From NCBI RefSeq assembly GCF_003987855.1, contig NZ_RXIZ01000015.1, positions 132,778-196,777 of the forward strand: a stretch of DNA of 64,000 bases, in the 5' to 3' direction. Both the position numbers and the translations under genes were made by a program. Below, one piece after another: positions 43,647 to 54,402 of the stretch. A model generated the notes under the pieces. The model did no database searches and was not told the origin of the DNA. It saw only the letters and a program-made list of their open reading frames with translations. The stretch comes from Hyphomicrobium sp. Lineage in GTDB: Bacteria; Pseudomonadota; Alphaproteobacteria; Rhizobiales; Hyphomicrobiaceae. The first letter of the stretch is position 1. The number at the start of each line of letters is the position of its first letter.

Positions 43647-44885
43647 ATGGCCGTTCGCCGACTGAATCCTGAGCAACCTGCCCAGTTTGCTTTCACGGCT
43701 GAGAATCTCACGTGGGCGCAAGAGACGATCGCGAAATATCCGCAGGGCAAGCAGGCATCCGCCATCATTCCGCTGCTCTGGCGGGCGCAGGAGCAGGCCG
43801 GCGGCTGGCTTCCCGAGCCGGCGATCCGGCTCGTTTGCGACATGTTGGGCATGGCGCACATCCGCGGCATGGAAATCGCGACGTTCTACACGATGTTTCA
43901 GCTGTCGCCCGTTGGCAGCAAGGCGCACTTGCAGGTCTGCGGCACGACGCCGTGCATGCTGCGTGGCTCGGGCGAACTCATCTCGGTGTGCAAGAAGCGC
44001 ATCAGCGAGCATGCCCATCATACGAACGCCGATGGCACGCTCTCCTGGGAAGAGGTTGAATGCATCGGCGTCTGCGCGAACGCTCCTGTCGTGCAGGTCA
44101 ACAAGGATACGTACGAAGATTTGACCGCTGAACAGTTGGAAAAGATCATCGACGGGTTCATCGCCGGACAGCAGCCGAAGCCGGGCTCGCAGACCGGACG
44201 CACGGCTTCGTGTCCGAGCACCGGACCAACGTCGCTGACCGACAAGACGCTATATGACGGCTCGACGATCGGAGCCTGGAAGAAGCGCTTCGAGGAGACG
44301 ACCGCGGAGGCATCCGACAAGGTGCAGGAAACCGCGCCGCCATCGGCTCTGGCATCTCCCGCGCACAAGGCTGAGGTCGCCGCGGGAACGTCGCCTTCAT
44401 CGCCAGGATCATCGGGAAACGCATCGGCACAGGGCGCGCCGCCGGTTCATCCTGCAGCGTTGACGGCAATGGCGAATGCCGGTCTCGTCAAGGAACTCGA
44501 AGCCCGTGGCGACGGCAAGCCGCTCTCCGCCGGCGAACTCGATCGGATCAAGGCCGATATGATGCGCGACCGGGCCATCGCCGCCGCGGCTGCCGCAGTC
44601 CCGGCGGTCGAGCCCGAGTTGCTGAAAGGCCCGCGTAGTGATGCGGGAGACGATCTCTCGCTCATCTGGGGTGTCGGCGACGGCTTGGTCGGCAAGCTGC
44701 ACGCAATCGGCATCTGGCACTTCGATCAGATCGCCAAGTGGACGCCCGAGAACATCGCATGGTTCGAAAGTCAGCTTGACGGCTTTAAGGGTCGCGTTAC
44801 GCGTGACAAGTGGATCGAGCAGGCTCAAAAGCTCGCTTCCGGGTGGCGGCCCGAAAGCAAAGCCGGCGAAAAGCCCAAGGGGTAG
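43647..44885 (+). CDS. nuoE: NADH-quinone oxidoreductase subunit E with long C-terminal extension
   Basis: A 412-residue protein. Residues 1-180 are a normal 24-kDa NuoE with the [2Fe-2S] ligands in [14 protein letters not shown] and [11 protein letters not shown]. Then comes a 150-residue Ala/Ser/Pro-rich low-complexity linker. The C-terminal 90 residues ([57 protein letters not shown]) look like a helix-hairpin-helix domain of the flap-endonuclease-like kind seen in some Rhizobiales NuoE proteins. Typical NuoE is about 160-240 residues. GAGGGAG precedes ATG 43647. The extension's role in complex I is unknown. Confidence 0.92.
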   Translation: MAVRRLNPEQPAQFAFTAENLTWAQETIAKYPQGKQASAIIPLLWRAQEQAGGWLPEPAIRLVCDMLGMAHIRGMEIATFYTMFQLSPVGSKAHLQVCGTTPCMLRGSGELISVCKKRISEHAHHTNADGTLSWEEVECIGVCANAPVVQVNKDTYEDLTAEQLEKIIDGFIAGQQPKPGSQTGRTASCPSTGPTSLTDKTLYDGSTIGAWKKRFEETTAEASDKVQETAPPSALASPAHKAEVAAGTSPSSPGSSGNASAQGAPPVHPAALTAMANAGLVKELEARGDGKPLSAGELDRIKADMMRDRAIAAAAAAVPAVEPELLKGPRSDAGDDLSLIWGVGDGLVGKLHAIGIWHFDQIAKWTPENIAWFESQLDGFKGRVTRDKWIEQAQKLASGWRPESKAGEKPKG

Positions 44886-44890
44886 CGCGC

Positions 44891-46177
44891 ATGCTGCATG
44901 ATCGCGACCGGATATTCCGCAACATCTATGGCTTTCACGACGTCAGCCTCAAGGGCGCGCAAAGCCGTGGCGTTTGGGACGGAACGAAGTTCTTCATCGA
45001 CAAGGGTCACGACTACATCATCGATGAGGTGAAGAAGTCGGGCTTGCGTGGTCGCGGCGGTGCCGGATTCCCGACGGGACTCAAGTGGTCGTTCATGCCC
45101 AAGGCCGACGCCCGGCCGAGCTATCTCGTCATCAACGCCGACGAGTCCGAGCCCGGCTCCTGCAAGGACCGCGAGATCCTCCGCCACGATGCGCATTTGC
45201 TGGTCGAGGGCGCGCTGCTTGCATCCTTCGCCATGCGCGCGCACGCCTGTTACGTCTACGTGCGCGGCGAATACATCCGCGAGCGCGAGGCGCTGCAGCG
45301 CGCGATCGATGAAGCCTACGCCGCCAAGCTCATCGGCAAGAACAACAGTCACGGCTGGGACTTTGACATCTACGTCCACCACGGCGCCGGCGCCTATATC
45401 TGCGGTGAAGAGACCGCGATGCTCGAAAGCCTCGAAGGCAAGAAAGGGCAGCCGCGCTTAAAGCCGCCGTTCCCGGCGAACGTCGGCCTCTATGGCGCAC
45501 CGACCACGATCAACAACGTCGAGAGCATCGCCGTCGCGGGCGAGATCCTGAGGCGCGGCTCGACGTGGTTCGCGGCGCTCGGCAAACCCAACAATACCGG
45601 CACCAAGCTCTTCCAGATTTCAGGGCACGTGGAGCGTCCGTGTGTCGTCGAGGAAGAAATGGGCATCCCGTTGCGGGAGCTGATCGACAAGCACTGCGGC
45701 GGCATTCGCGGCGGCTGGGATAACCTGCTCGCCGTAATCCCGGGTGGCTCGTCGGTCCGCTGCATCACCGCCGAGCAGGCAGCCGACGTGACGATGGATT
45801 TCGACGCGCTGGGCAAGCTGGGTTCCGGTCTGGGCACTGCCGCGGTCATCGTGATGGATAAGTCGACCGACATCATCGCGGCTATCCGGCGTATCTCCTA
45901 TTTCTACAAGCATGAGAGCTGCGGCCAGTGCACGCCGTGCCGCGAAGGCACCGGCTGGATGTGGCGGGTGATGGAGCGCCTCGAACGCGGCGAAGCCGAG
46001 AAGCGCGAGATCGATCTGCTGCTCGACGTGACGAAACAGATCGAGGGCCACACGATATGCGCGCTGGGCGATGCGGCGGCTTGGCCCATCCAGGGCCTCA
46101 TCAAGAATTTCCGCCCTGTGATCGAGCAGCGCATCGAGGAATATCAAGCCAAGCATGCGCGCATGGCGGCGGAATAA
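44891..46177 (+). CDS. nuoF: NADH-quinone oxidoreductase subunit F
   Basis: A 428-residue 51-kDa subunit that binds NADH, FMN and a [4Fe-4S] cluster. [16 protein letters not shown] (NADH/FMN glycine loop), [19 protein letters not shown] (FMN site) and [12 protein letters not shown] (cluster N3 ligands, with a fourth Cys in HTICALGD) are all present. ATG 44891 lies 5 nt after nuoE. It is the electron entry point of complex I. Confidence 0.96.
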   Translation: MLHDRDRIFRNIYGFHDVSLKGAQSRGVWDGTKFFIDKGHDYIIDEVKKSGLRGRGGAGFPTGLKWSFMPKADARPSYLVINADESEPGSCKDREILRHDAHLLVEGALLASFAMRAHACYVYVRGEYIREREALQRAIDEAYAAKLIGKNNSHGWDFDIYVHHGAGAYICGEETAMLESLEGKKGQPRLKPPFPANVGLYGAPTTINNVESIAVAGEILRRGSTWFAALGKPNNTGTKLFQISGHVERPCVVEEEMGIPLRELIDKHCGGIRGGWDNLLAVIPGGSSVRCITAEQAADVTMDFDALGKLGSGLGTAAVIVMDKSTDIIAAIRRISYFYKHESCGQCTPCREGTGWMWRVMERLERGEAEKREIDLLLDVTKQIEGHTICALGDAAAWPIQGLIKNFRPVIEQRIEEYQAKHARMAAE

Positions 46178-46194
46178 GCGGCGGGTAAAGCAAG

Positions 46195-48291
46195 ATGCCA
46201 AAGCAACTCATTGTCGACGGCACACCGATCGAGGTCGAGGACGGCACGACCTTGATGCACGCCTGCGAGATGGCGGGCTCGGTCATTCCGCGCTTCTGCT
46301 ATCACGAGCGGCTGTCGATCGCCGGCAATTGCCGCATGTGCCTCGTCGAAGTGCAGGGTTCGCCGAAGCCGATCGCGTCGTGCGCCATGCTCGTCAACGA
46401 CCTACCGCCGAACAAGGATGGCTCGCCCAAGATCATCAACACCGCCTCGCCGATGGTGAAGAAGGCGCGGGAAGGGGTGATGGAGTTCCTCCTCATCAAC
46501 CACCCGCTCGATTGTCCGATCTGCGACCAGGGCGGCGAATGCGACCTGCAAGACCAGGCCATGGCCTTCGGCATGGGACGCTCGCGCTATCACGAGAACA
46601 AGCGCGCGGTCGAAGAGAAGCACATCGGGCCGCTGATCAAGACGATGATGACGCGCTGCATCCACTGCACGCGTTGCGTTCGATATATGACGGAGATCGC
46701 AGGCGTCGAAGAACTGGGCCTGATCGGTCGCGGCGAGGACGCCGAGATCACGACCTATCTCGAGCACGGCATCATGTCCGAGATGAGCGCCAATGCCGTA
46801 GATCTGTGCCCGGTCGGCGCCCTGACGCATCGGCCATGGGCGTTCAGCGCTCGCCCCTGGGAAATGGAAGGCGTCGAAACGATCGACGTGATGGACGCGG
46901 TCGGCTCCTCGATCGTCGCAGATGTTCGCGGCGCTACCGTTATGCGAATTCTTCCACGCAACAATGACGCCATCAACGAGGAATGGATTTCGGACAAGAC
47001 GCGGCACGTCTCCGACGGGCTCAAGACACAGCGCCTGGATCAGCCCTACATTAAGAAGAACGGCCGCTTCGAGCCGGCGACGTGGGACGCCGCGCTGAGC
47101 CTCGTTGCCGAAAAGCTGAAATCGACACCAGCCGACAAGATCGGCGCGATTGCCGGCGATCTCGCGGGCGCTGAGGAAATCCTCGCGCTGAAGGATCTTC
47201 TCGCCCGCTTCGGCGCCACATCGCTCGATTGCCGCCAAGCCGGCGATAAGCTCGATCCAAAACTCGGCCGCGCCAGCTATCTCTTCAATTCCAGCATTGA
47301 GGGCATCGAGCAGGCCGACGCCATTCTGCTGATCGGCGCCAATCCGCGCATCGAAGCCACGGTGCTCAACGCACGCATCCGCAAGCGCTGGCGCACGGCG
47401 CCGACCAAGATCGCCGTCGTCGGCCCGCAGGTTGATCTCGCCTATCCCTACGAGTACCTCGGCGCCGGTCCGGAAACATTGGCCGACATCGCCAGCGGCA
47501 AGCACTCCTTCGCTGAAACTCTGAAGACGGCGGCAAAGCCGATGGTCATCGTCGGGCAGGGTGCGTTTGCCCGGCCGGACGGTCTCGCAGTGCTCTCGCT
47601 CGCCGCGCGAATTCTGCTCGCGGCATCGGAAGGCAAGGACGCGAGCTGGAACGGCTTCAACGTTCTCCATAATGCTGCCGCTCGCGTTGCCGGCCTCGAT
47701 CTCGGCTTCGTTCCGGGGAAGGGCGGCAAGGACATCGCAGGCATTCTCGGACCCGAAACCCAGTTCCTTTACCTGCTCGGTGCCGACGAGTGCGATCTGA
47801 CCCGTCTCGATGCCAAAGCCTTCGTCGTCTACCAGGGAACCCACGGCGACAAAGGCGCGGAGCGCGCCGATGTCATCCTTCCGGGTGCAGCCTACACCGA
47901 GAAAAGCGCGACCTACGTCAACACCGAGGGGCGCGCGCAGCAAACGGTGCGCGCGGTCTTCCCGCCCGGCAGCGCGAAAGAGGACTGGACGATCCTCCGC
48001 GCGCTTTCTCAGCGTGCCGGGGCGACGCTGCCCTATGACAACCTGAAAGAACTGCGCGCCGCGATGTACCGCGTAAGCCCGCAGCTTGCCGCTCTCGATA
48101 CGGTCGAGACGCGTGCTGTCTCGGGCCTCGAAACGCTGGCCAAACTTTCCGGTCAGCCCTCGTCCGAACCGTTCGCGCCGGCGATCGCCGACTTCTACCT
48201 GACGAACGCAATCGCCCGCGCTTCCGCGGTGATGGCCGGCATGAGCGCGCTCAGAGCCTCCAAAAACCAAAAACTCAACGCAGCGGAGTAG
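46195..48291 (+). CDS. nuoG: NADH-quinone oxidoreductase subunit G
   Basis: A 698-residue 75-kDa subunit. The N-terminal ferredoxin domain carries a [2Fe-2S] cluster (RFCYHERLSIAGNCRMCLVE). The His-Cys3 [4Fe-4S] site follows (HPLDCPICDQGGECDLQDQA), then another cluster at RCIHCTRCVRYM. The rest is a molybdopterin-oxidoreductase-like body without catalytic function, ending near residue 690. Length matches alphaproteobacterial NuoG. It carries electrons along the hydrophilic arm. The start lies 17 nt after nuoF and the stop 6 nt before nuoH. Confidence 0.96.
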   Translation: MPKQLIVDGTPIEVEDGTTLMHACEMAGSVIPRFCYHERLSIAGNCRMCLVEVQGSPKPIASCAMLVNDLPPNKDGSPKIINTASPMVKKAREGVMEFLLINHPLDCPICDQGGECDLQDQAMAFGMGRSRYHENKRAVEEKHIGPLIKTMMTRCIHCTRCVRYMTEIAGVEELGLIGRGEDAEITTYLEHGIMSEMSANAVDLCPVGALTHRPWAFSARPWEMEGVETIDVMDAVGSSIVADVRGATVMRILPRNNDAINEEWISDKTRHVSDGLKTQRLDQPYIKKNGRFEPATWDAALSLVAEKLKSTPADKIGAIAGDLAGAEEILALKDLLARFGATSLDCRQAGDKLDPKLGRASYLFNSSIEGIEQADAILLIGANPRIEATVLNARIRKRWRTAPTKIAVVGPQVDLAYPYEYLGAGPETLADIASGKHSFAETLKTAAKPMVIVGQGAFARPDGLAVLSLAARILLAASEGKDASWNGFNVLHNAAARVAGLDLGFVPGKGGKDIAGILGPETQFLYLLGADECDLTRLDAKAFVVYQGTHGDKGAERADVILPGAAYTEKSATYVNTEGRAQQTVRAVFPPGSAKEDWTILRALSQRAGATLPYDNLKELRAAMYRVSPQLAALDTVETRAVSGLETLAKLSGQPSSEPFAPAIADFYLTNAIARASAVMAGMSALRASKNQKLNAAE

Positions 48292-48297
48292 GGAACC

Positions 48298-49368
48298 ATG
48301 CTCGAATCGCTGCAGACATTCATGACGGACTATGGCTGGAACCTGCTGGCGCTCGTCGGCTTTTCCCTGCTGCTCCTCGTCGTGCTGCTGATCATCATCG
48401 CATTCCTGCTTCTGATGGACCGTAAGGTCTGGGCCGCTGTCCAGATGCGCCGCGGCCCCAATGTCGTCGGCCCCTTCGGCCTGTTGCAGTCGTTCGCCGA
48501 CCTTTTGAAATTCGTCCTCAAGGAGACGATCATTCCGGCGGGCTCCGACAAGGCGGTGTTTCTGCTGGCCCCGCTTGCAACCGCGGTGTTTGCGCTTGCG
48601 TCTTGGGCGGTCATTCCGGTCAACCAGAACAGCTGGGGCAAGTGGGTGATCTCCGACATGAATGTCGGCATCCTCTACCTCACTGCGATCTCCTCGCTCG
48701 GCGTCTACGGCATTATCATGGGCGGCTGGGCTTCGAACTCGAAGTATCCCTTCATGGGAAGCCTTCGCTCGGCCGCGCAGATGGTGTCGTATGAAGTCTC
48801 GATCGGCTTCGTCATCGTCTGCGTGATCCTTTGCGTCGGCTCGCTCAACGTCACCGACATCGTCAACGCCCAACGCGCCGGGCTCGGCACGCGCGTCGGC
48901 CTGACGAGCTCATTCCTCGACTGGCACTGGCTGCCGCTCTTCCCGATGTTCGTCGTGTTCTTTATATCGGCGCTCGCCGAGACGAACCGGCCGCCGTTCG
49001 ATCTCGTCGAGGCGGAATCTGAGCTCGTCGCCGGCTTCATGGTCGAATATTCCTCGACCCCATACCTCCTCTATATGCTCGGCGAATACGTCGCGATCAC
49101 CACGATGTGTGCGCTGACGACAATTCTGTTCCTGGGCGGATGGCTGCCGCCGGTCGATCTCTGGCCATTGAACGCCATTCCTGGAATTCTCTGGTTCCTG
49201 CTGAAACTCGTGTTCGTCTTCTTCATGTTCGCCATGGTGAAGGCTATGGTGCCGCGCTACCGCTATGATCAGCTGATGCGTCTTGGCTGGAAGGTCTTCC
49301 TGCCCCTGTCGCTCGTCATGGTCATTCTCACGGCCGCCGTACTGCAATTCGGAGGCTTCCTGTCATGA
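48298..49368 (+). CDS. nuoH: NADH-quinone oxidoreductase subunit H
   Basis: A 356-residue membrane subunit (ND1) with about eight spans at the junction of the two arms, forming the quinone entry. Signatures are [21 protein letters not shown] (about 41-61) and [20 protein letters not shown] (about 225-244), with conserved Glu/Arg in the quinone-coupling loop. Its stop overlaps the nuoI start by four bases (ATGA at 49365-49368). Confidence 0.96.
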   Translation: MLESLQTFMTDYGWNLLALVGFSLLLLVVLLIIIAFLLLMDRKVWAAVQMRRGPNVVGPFGLLQSFADLLKFVLKETIIPAGSDKAVFLLAPLATAVFALASWAVIPVNQNSWGKWVISDMNVGILYLTAISSLGVYGIIMGGWASNSKYPFMGSLRSAAQMVSYEVSIGFVIVCVILCVGSLNVTDIVNAQRAGLGTRVGLTSSFLDWHWLPLFPMFVVFFISALAETNRPPFDLVEAESELVAGFMVEYSSTPYLLYMLGEYVAITTMCALTTILFLGGWLPPVDLWPLNAIPGILWFLLKLVFVFFMFAMVKAMVPRYRYDQLMRLGWKVFLPLSLVMVILTAAVLQFGGFLS

Positions 49369-49853
49369 ACGTCACGCAAGGCGTGAGGTCGCTTTTCCTC
49401 ACCGAATTCGTCTCGGCCTTCTTTCTCACGATGCGGTACTTCTTCTCGCCGAAGAAGACGCTGAACTATCCCTATGAGAAAGGCCCACTGTCGCCCCGCT
49501 TCCGTGGCGAGCATGCGCTGCGCCGCTATCCCAACGGCGAAGAGCGCTGCATCGCCTGCAAGCTCTGCGAGGCGATCTGCCCGGCGCAGGCGATCACGAT
49601 CGAAGCGGGCCCGCGCCGTAACGACGGCACGCGCCGGACGACGCGCTACGACATCGACATGACGAAATGCATCTACTGCGGCCTCTGCCAGGAGGCTTGC
49701 CCTGTCGACGCCATCGTCGAAGGCCCGAACTTCGAGTTCGCGACCGAGACGCGAGAGGAGCTTTTCTACGACAAGGAAAAGCTGCTTTCGAACGGCGACC
49801 GTTGGGAGCGGGAAATCGCCAAGAACATCGCGCTCGACGCGAAGTACCGGTGA
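49365..49853 (+). CDS. nuoI: NADH-quinone oxidoreductase subunit I
   Basis: A 162-residue TYKY-type subunit with two [4Fe-4S] clusters (N6a, N6b), seen in [16 protein letters not shown] and [16 protein letters not shown]. The N-terminal [17 protein letters not shown] region is conserved. It starts inside the nuoH stop. The next gene is separated by a 132-base spacer containing a palindromic repeat, unlike the otherwise tight spacing of the operon. Confidence 0.96.
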   Translation: MNVTQGVRSLFLTEFVSAFFLTMRYFFSPKKTLNYPYEKGPLSPRFRGEHALRRYPNGEERCIACKLCEAICPAQAITIEAGPRRNDGTRRTTRYDIDMTKCIYCGLCQEACPVDAIVEGPNFEFATETREELFYDKEKLLSNGDRWEREIAKNIALDAKYR

Positions 49854-49883
49854 GGGAAGTCATGAACGTGATCGAGCAACTCT

Positions 49884-49980
49884 CCCTCACCCCAACCCTC
49901 TCCCCAAGGGAAGAGGGGATACGCTGTGACACACACCTTTCCCCTCGGGGAGAGGTCGGCGCGAATCGCCGGGTGAGGGG
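49884..49980. repeat. REP-like palindromic repeat between nuoI and nuoJ
   Basis: A nested inverted repeat. The outer arms are CCCTCACCC (49884-49892) and GGGTGAGGG (49971-49979), and the inner arms are CCTCTCCCC (49897-49905) and GGGGAGAGG (49947-49955), with further small hairpins inside. The consensus CTCACCCCAACCCTCTCCCC is a familiar dispersed element of alphaproteobacterial genomes. A 40-codon frame across it (from ATG 49862) is an artefact of the repeat, encoding LTPTLSPREEG. It may modulate nuo mRNA processing. Confidence 0.8.
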
Positions 49981-49985
49981 GTAGA

Positions 49986-50636
49986 ATGGCATCGGCTATT
50001 TTCTTCTACATCTTCGCGGCGCTCGCGGTGGGATCGGGCGCAGCGGTGATCCTGACCAAGAATCCCGTCCACGCCGTGCTCTTTTTGATCTTGGCGTTCT
50101 TCAATGCCGCCGGGCTCTTCGTCCTTCTGAGCGCCGAATTCCTGGCGATGCTGCTCGTCATCGTCTATGTCGGCGCGGTTGCCGTGCTGTTCCTGTTCGT
50201 CGTCATGATGCTCGACGTCGACTTCGCGGAACTGAAGGCGGGCTTCATCAAGAATGCGGGCATTGGCGCGCTGGTCGGCGGCATCGTTCTCGCCGAGATT
50301 CTGGCGCTGGTTGGCTATCGCGGCCTGACCGCGGCTTCCACGCTGAACGTCGCTTCTCCGGTTCCCGCCGCTGGTTCGGACATTACCAATACGCAGGCGC
50401 TCGGCGAAATTCTCTACACGAAATACGTCTACTTCTTCGAAGCGTCGGGCCTGATCCTGTTCGTGGCGATGATCGGGGCCATCGTGCTGACCCTCAAGCA
50501 TCGTGAAGGCGTCAAGCGCCAATCGATCTCGGCCCAGGTCGCCCGCGGACCGAAGACGGGGCTCGAAATCATCAAGGTTCCAAGCGGCGGATCCGTCATC
50601 CCGCCAGCTGCCAAGCATCCGGAGGCCGCCGAATGA
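49986..50636 (+). CDS. nuoJ: NADH-quinone oxidoreductase subunit J
   Basis: A 216-residue membrane subunit (ND6) with five spans: [20 protein letters not shown], then [20 protein letters not shown] and [20 protein letters not shown]. The pi-bulge region is typical of ND6. The start ATG 49986 follows the palindromic repeat with GGGGG nearby, and the stop overlaps nuoK by four bases (ATGA). Part of the proton channel near NuoA and NuoK. Confidence 0.95.
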   Translation: MASAIFFYIFAALAVGSGAAVILTKNPVHAVLFLILAFFNAAGLFVLLSAEFLAMLLVIVYVGAVAVLFLFVVMMLDVDFAELKAGFIKNAGIGALVGGIVLAEILALVGYRGLTAASTLNVASPVPAAGSDITNTQALGEILYTKYVYFFEASGLILFVAMIGAIVLTLKHREGVKRQSISAQVARGPKTGLEIIKVPSGGSVIPPAAKHPEAAE

Positions 50637-50941
50637 CCATCGGGCTGGGACACTATCTTGTCGTCGCGGCGTGTCTGTTCACGCTCGGCATCTTCGGCAT
50701 CTTTCTCAATCGCAAGAACGTCATCGTCATTCTGCTGTCGATCGAATTGATGCTGCTCGCGGTCAACATCAACTTCGTGGCGTTCTCGCATTTCAACGGC
50801 GACCTCGTCGGGCAGGTGTTCGCACTTTTCGTGCTGACGGTCGCCGCCGCGGAATCCGCCATCGGTCTTGCGATCATGGTGGTCTATTTCCGCAACCGCG
50901 GTTCGATCGCGGTTGAAGACATCAACATGATGAAGGGGTGA
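50633..50941 (+). CDS. nuoK: NADH-quinone oxidoreductase subunit K
   Basis: A 102-residue ND4L-type subunit with three spans. Conserved membrane glutamates are seen in [19 protein letters not shown] (about 36) and [15 protein letters not shown] (about 72), which act in proton translocation. It starts in the nuoJ stop and ends 6 nt before nuoL. Confidence 0.96.
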   Translation: MTIGLGHYLVVAACLFTLGIFGIFLNRKNVIVILLSIELMLLAVNINFVAFSHFNGDLVGQVFALFVLTVAAAESAIGLAIMVVYFRNRGSIAVEDINMMKG

Positions 50942-50947
50942 GGCGGG

Positions 50948-52906
50948 ATGATCTACGCCGCCATCGTTTTCCTGCCGCTTGCCGGCGCGCTCATTGCGGG
51001 CTTCTTCGGTCGCATTATCGGCGCGCGCCCGTGCGAGGTCATCACCACATCGTTCCTGATGATCGCAGCGGTGCTTTCGTGGATCGTCTTCTTCCAGGTC
51101 GCGCTCGGTCACGAGACGCATGAGATCACGCTCATGCGCTGGATCACGTCGGGCGAACTCGACATCTCCTGGGCCTTGAAGATCGACACTCTGACCTCGG
51201 TGATGCTCGTCGTCGTCACCACCGTGTCATCGCTCGTGCACCTTTATTCCATCGGCTACATGCACGAGGACGACTCGCGTCCCCGCTTCTTCGCCTATCT
51301 TTCGCTCTTCACCTTCGCGATGCTGATGCTGGTGACGAGCAACAATCTCGTCCAGATGTTCTTCGGCTGGGAAGGCGTCGGCCTTGCCTCCTACCTCCTC
51401 ATCGGCTTCTGGTATACGAAACCGTCGGCGTGCGCCGCGGCCATAAAGGCGTTCGTCGTCAACCGTGTTGGCGACTTCGGTTTCGCCCTCGGCATCTTCG
51501 GACTGTTCTTCGTCTTCCATACCGTGAATTTCGATGCGTTGTTCGCAGCGGTTCCGGGCGCCGTCGGCAAGACGTTCAACTTCGCAGGGCACGACGTCGA
51601 TATCCTGACCACGATCTCGCTCCTGTTGTTCATGGGCGCGATGGGCAAGTCCGCGCAGTTCCTGCTCCACACCTGGCTCCCGGACGCGATGGAAGGCCCG
51701 ACGCCCGTGTCGGCTTTGATCCATGCGGCCACGATGGTGACGGCCGGTGTCTTCATGGTCGCGCGCCTGTCGCCGATCTTCGAACTCGCCCCCGACGCCT
51801 TGGCTTTCGTCACCCTGATCGGCGCGATAACCGCGTTCTTCGCGGCGACCGTCGGCTTGGTTCAGAACGACATCAAGCGCGTCATCGCCTATTCGACATG
51901 CTCGCAGCTTGGCTACATGTTCGTGGCGTGCGGCATCGGCGCCTATGGTGCCGGCATCTTCCATCTCTTCACGCACGCCTTCTTCAAGGCGCTGCTCTTC
52001 CTCGGTGCGGGCTCGGTCATTCACGCCATGCATCATGAGCAGGACATGCGCCACATGGGCGGCCTGCGCCCTAAGATCCCGTGGACGTTCGCCGCCATGC
52101 TGATCGGCACGCTCGCGCTGACCGGCGTCGGCATTCCCCATCTCACCGGCTTTGCTGGCTTCTATTCCAAGGATGCGATTATCGAGGCATCCTACGCCGC
52201 CGCGACGCCGAACAACTACGCGTTCTGGCTGCTCGTCATCGCCGCCCTGATGACGTCGTTCTATTCCTGGCGGCTCGTCTTCCTAACCTTCTACGGCAAA
52301 ACGCGCGCCGACCATCACACCTACGATCACGCGCACGAAAGCCCGCCGTCGATGATGATCCCGCTGGCCGTTCTGTCGCTTGGCGCGGTGGCTGCCGGTA
52401 TCGTGTTCGCGCCGTACTTCATCGGCCACGACCAGAAGGAATTCTGGGGCGCCGCGATCTTCACGGGACAGAACAATCACATCCTGCATGAGATGCACGA
52501 TGTGCCGGAATGGGTGAGCTATTCGTCGTTCGTCGCGATGCTCCTCGGCTTCGCGATCGCCTGGGTCTATTACATCGGCGCGCCCTGGCTGCCGGAAGCG
52601 ACCGCCCGCGCGTTCAAGCCCCTCTACTTGTTCCTGCTCAACAAGTGGTACTTCGACGAGCTTTATAATTTCATTTTTGTGCGGCCCGCCTTCGCGATCG
52701 GCCGGCTGCTGTGGAAGGGCGGCGACGGAGCCATCATCGATGGCACCATCGACGGCACGGCGGCAGGCGTCGTTCGTGTCACCGATCGGGTGGTCAAGCT
52801 GCAAACGGGCTACATGTACCACTACGCCTTCGCCATGCTGATCGGCGTAGCCGCCATCCTGACGTGGCTCACCTATAACGGGCTCTTCGGCGGGGTGCTC
52901 AAATGA
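50948..52906 (+). CDS. nuoL: NADH-quinone oxidoreductase subunit L
   Basis: A 652-residue antiporter-like subunit (ND5) with about 16 spans and the long lateral helix near the C-terminus. Signatures include [19 protein letters not shown] (key Glu), [20 protein letters not shown] and [17 protein letters not shown], with conserved Lys/His in the proton path. Length is normal. The ATG lies 6 nt after nuoK, and the stop overlaps nuoM by four bases. Confidence 0.96.
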   Translation: MIYAAIVFLPLAGALIAGFFGRIIGARPCEVITTSFLMIAAVLSWIVFFQVALGHETHEITLMRWITSGELDISWALKIDTLTSVMLVVVTTVSSLVHLYSIGYMHEDDSRPRFFAYLSLFTFAMLMLVTSNNLVQMFFGWEGVGLASYLLIGFWYTKPSACAAAIKAFVVNRVGDFGFALGIFGLFFVFHTVNFDALFAAVPGAVGKTFNFAGHDVDILTTISLLLFMGAMGKSAQFLLHTWLPDAMEGPTPVSALIHAATMVTAGVFMVARLSPIFELAPDALAFVTLIGAITAFFAATVGLVQNDIKRVIAYSTCSQLGYMFVACGIGAYGAGIFHLFTHAFFKALLFLGAGSVIHAMHHEQDMRHMGGLRPKIPWTFAAMLIGTLALTGVGIPHLTGFAGFYSKDAIIEASYAAATPNNYAFWLLVIAALMTSFYSWRLVFLTFYGKTRADHHTYDHAHESPPSMMIPLAVLSLGAVAAGIVFAPYFIGHDQKEFWGAAIFTGQNNHILHEMHDVPEWVSYSSFVAMLLGFAIAWVYYIGAPWLPEATARAFKPLYLFLLNKWYFDELYNFIFVRPAFAIGRLLWKGGDGAIIDGTIDGTAAGVVRVTDRVVKLQTGYMYHYAFAMLIGVAAILTWLTYNGLFGGVLK

Positions 52907-54402
52907 GCAACATTCTCTCGATCACGGTCTTTCTGCCCCTCGTCGGCGCGGTTTTGATCGCGTTCCTCAATCCTGAAGCCAAGGGCAATGCGCGTTGGAT
53001 CGCGCTCTGGACGACGTTGGTGACCTTCGCGGTGTCGCTGCTCATCTGGATCAACTTCGATTCCGCGAACGCCGGCTTTCAGTTCGTCGAGGAGCATGCC
53101 TGGCTCGGCCCGCTGAAGTACAAGATGGGCGTCGACGGCATCTCGATGCTGTTCGTCATCCTGACGACGTTCCTGATGCCGCTCTGCATCCTTGCGAGCT
53201 GGGAATCGATCCAACTCCGCGTCAAGGAGTACATGATCGCCTTTCTCATCCTCGAGACGATGATGCTCGGCGTCTTCTGCGCGCTCGACATCGTTCTCTT
53301 CTACCTCTTCTTCGAGGGCGGCCTCATCCCGATGTTCATCATCATCGGTGTGTGGGGCGGAAAGCGCCGCGTCTACGCCAGCTTCAAGTTCTTCCTCTAC
53401 ACGCTGCTCGGCTCCGTGCTGATGCTGCTCGCCATGATGGCGATGTACTGGCACGCCGGCACCACCGATATCCCAACGCTGCTGCAGACGAAATTCCCGC
53501 CTGAGATGCAATGGTGGCTGTGGTTGGCGTTCTTCGCTTCCTTCGCCGTCAAGATGCCGATGTGGCCGGTCCATACGTGGCTTCCCGACGCGCACGTCGA
53601 AGCGCCGACGGCAGGCTCCGTCATCCTTGCCGGCATTCTCCTGAAGATGGGCGGCTACGGTTTCCTGCGCTTCTCGCTGCCGATGTTCCCGAACGCGTCC
53701 GCCGATCTGGCGCCGTTTGTGTTCACGCTATCCATCGTCGCGATTGTCTACACGTCGCTCGTCGCGCTCGTTCAGGAAGACATGAAGAAGCTCATCGCCT
53801 ATTCATCCGTCGCCCACATGGGCTACGTCACGATGGGCATCTTCTCCGCCACACAGCAAGGCGTGGATGGCGCGATCTTCCAGATGCTCTCCCACGGCCT
53901 TGTCTCATCGGCACTCTTCCTCTGCGTCGGCGTCGTCTACGACCGCATGCACACGCGCGAGATCTCTGCCTATGGCGGCTTGGTCGAGCGGATGCCGAAG
54001 TACGCGTTTGCCTTCATGGTGTTCACGATGGCGAACGTCGGGCTGCCGGGAACGAGCGGATTCATCGGCGAATTTCTGACGCTGCTCGCCGCCTTCCACG
54101 CCAACACCTGGGTCGCGATCATCGCGACGACGGGCGTGATCCTGTCGGCCGCCTACGCGCTCTATCTCTATCGCCGCGTCATCTTCGGCGCGCTCGAGAA
54201 AGCCAGCTTGAAGAGCATTCTTGATCTTTCGCCCCGCGAGGTCGCGATCCTCACGCCGCTGATCATCCTGACGATCTTTTACGGCGTGTATCCCTCGCCC
54301 GTCCTTGATGTGACGGCGACGTCCGTGAAAAATCTCGTCCAGAATTATCAGTCCGCGCAGGGAACGGCCGCCGCGTCGCTGACGACCCGAGGTGTCCAAT
54401 GA
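52903..54402 (+). CDS. nuoM: NADH-quinone oxidoreductase subunit M
   Basis: A 499-residue antiporter-like subunit (ND4) with about 14 spans. [20 protein letters not shown] (key Glu), [20 protein letters not shown] and [19 protein letters not shown] mark the family. It forms one of the four proton channels. It overlaps nuoL (start) and nuoN (stop) by four bases each, indicating translational coupling. Confidence 0.96.
   Translation: MSNILSITVFLPLVGAVLIAFLNPEAKGNARWIALWTTLVTFAVSLLIWINFDSANAGFQFVEEHAWLGPLKYKMGVDGISMLFVILTTFLMPLCILASWESIQLRVKEYMIAFLILETMMLGVFCALDIVLFYLFFEGGLIPMFIIIGVWGGKRRVYASFKFFLYTLLGSVLMLLAMMAMYWHAGTTDIPTLLQTKFPPEMQWWLWLAFFASFAVKMPMWPVHTWLPDAHVEAPTAGSVILAGILLKMGGYGFLRFSLPMFPNASADLAPFVFTLSIVAIVYTSLVALVQEDMKKLIAYSSVAHMGYVTMGIFSATQQGVDGAIFQMLSHGLVSSALFLCVGVVYDRMHTREISAYGGLVERMPKYAFAFMVFTMANVGLPGTSGFIGEFLTLLAAFHANTWVAIIATTGVILSAAYALYLYRRVIFGALEKASLKSILDLSPREVAILTPLIILTIFYGVYPSPVLDVTATSVKNLVQNYQSAQGTAAASLTTRGVQ

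Noticed and set aside
46402-48873. 823-codon minus-strand frame opposite nuoG/nuoH
   Set aside because: Antisense shadow of high-GC coding DNA. nuoG and nuoH have complete iron-sulfur and membrane motifs on the plus strand, while the antisense product has no domains.
49862-49984. 40-codon frame between nuoI and nuoJ
   Set aside because: It lies almost wholly inside the palindromic repeat and encodes the repeat-derived LTPTLSPREEG pattern, a known type of annotation artefact.
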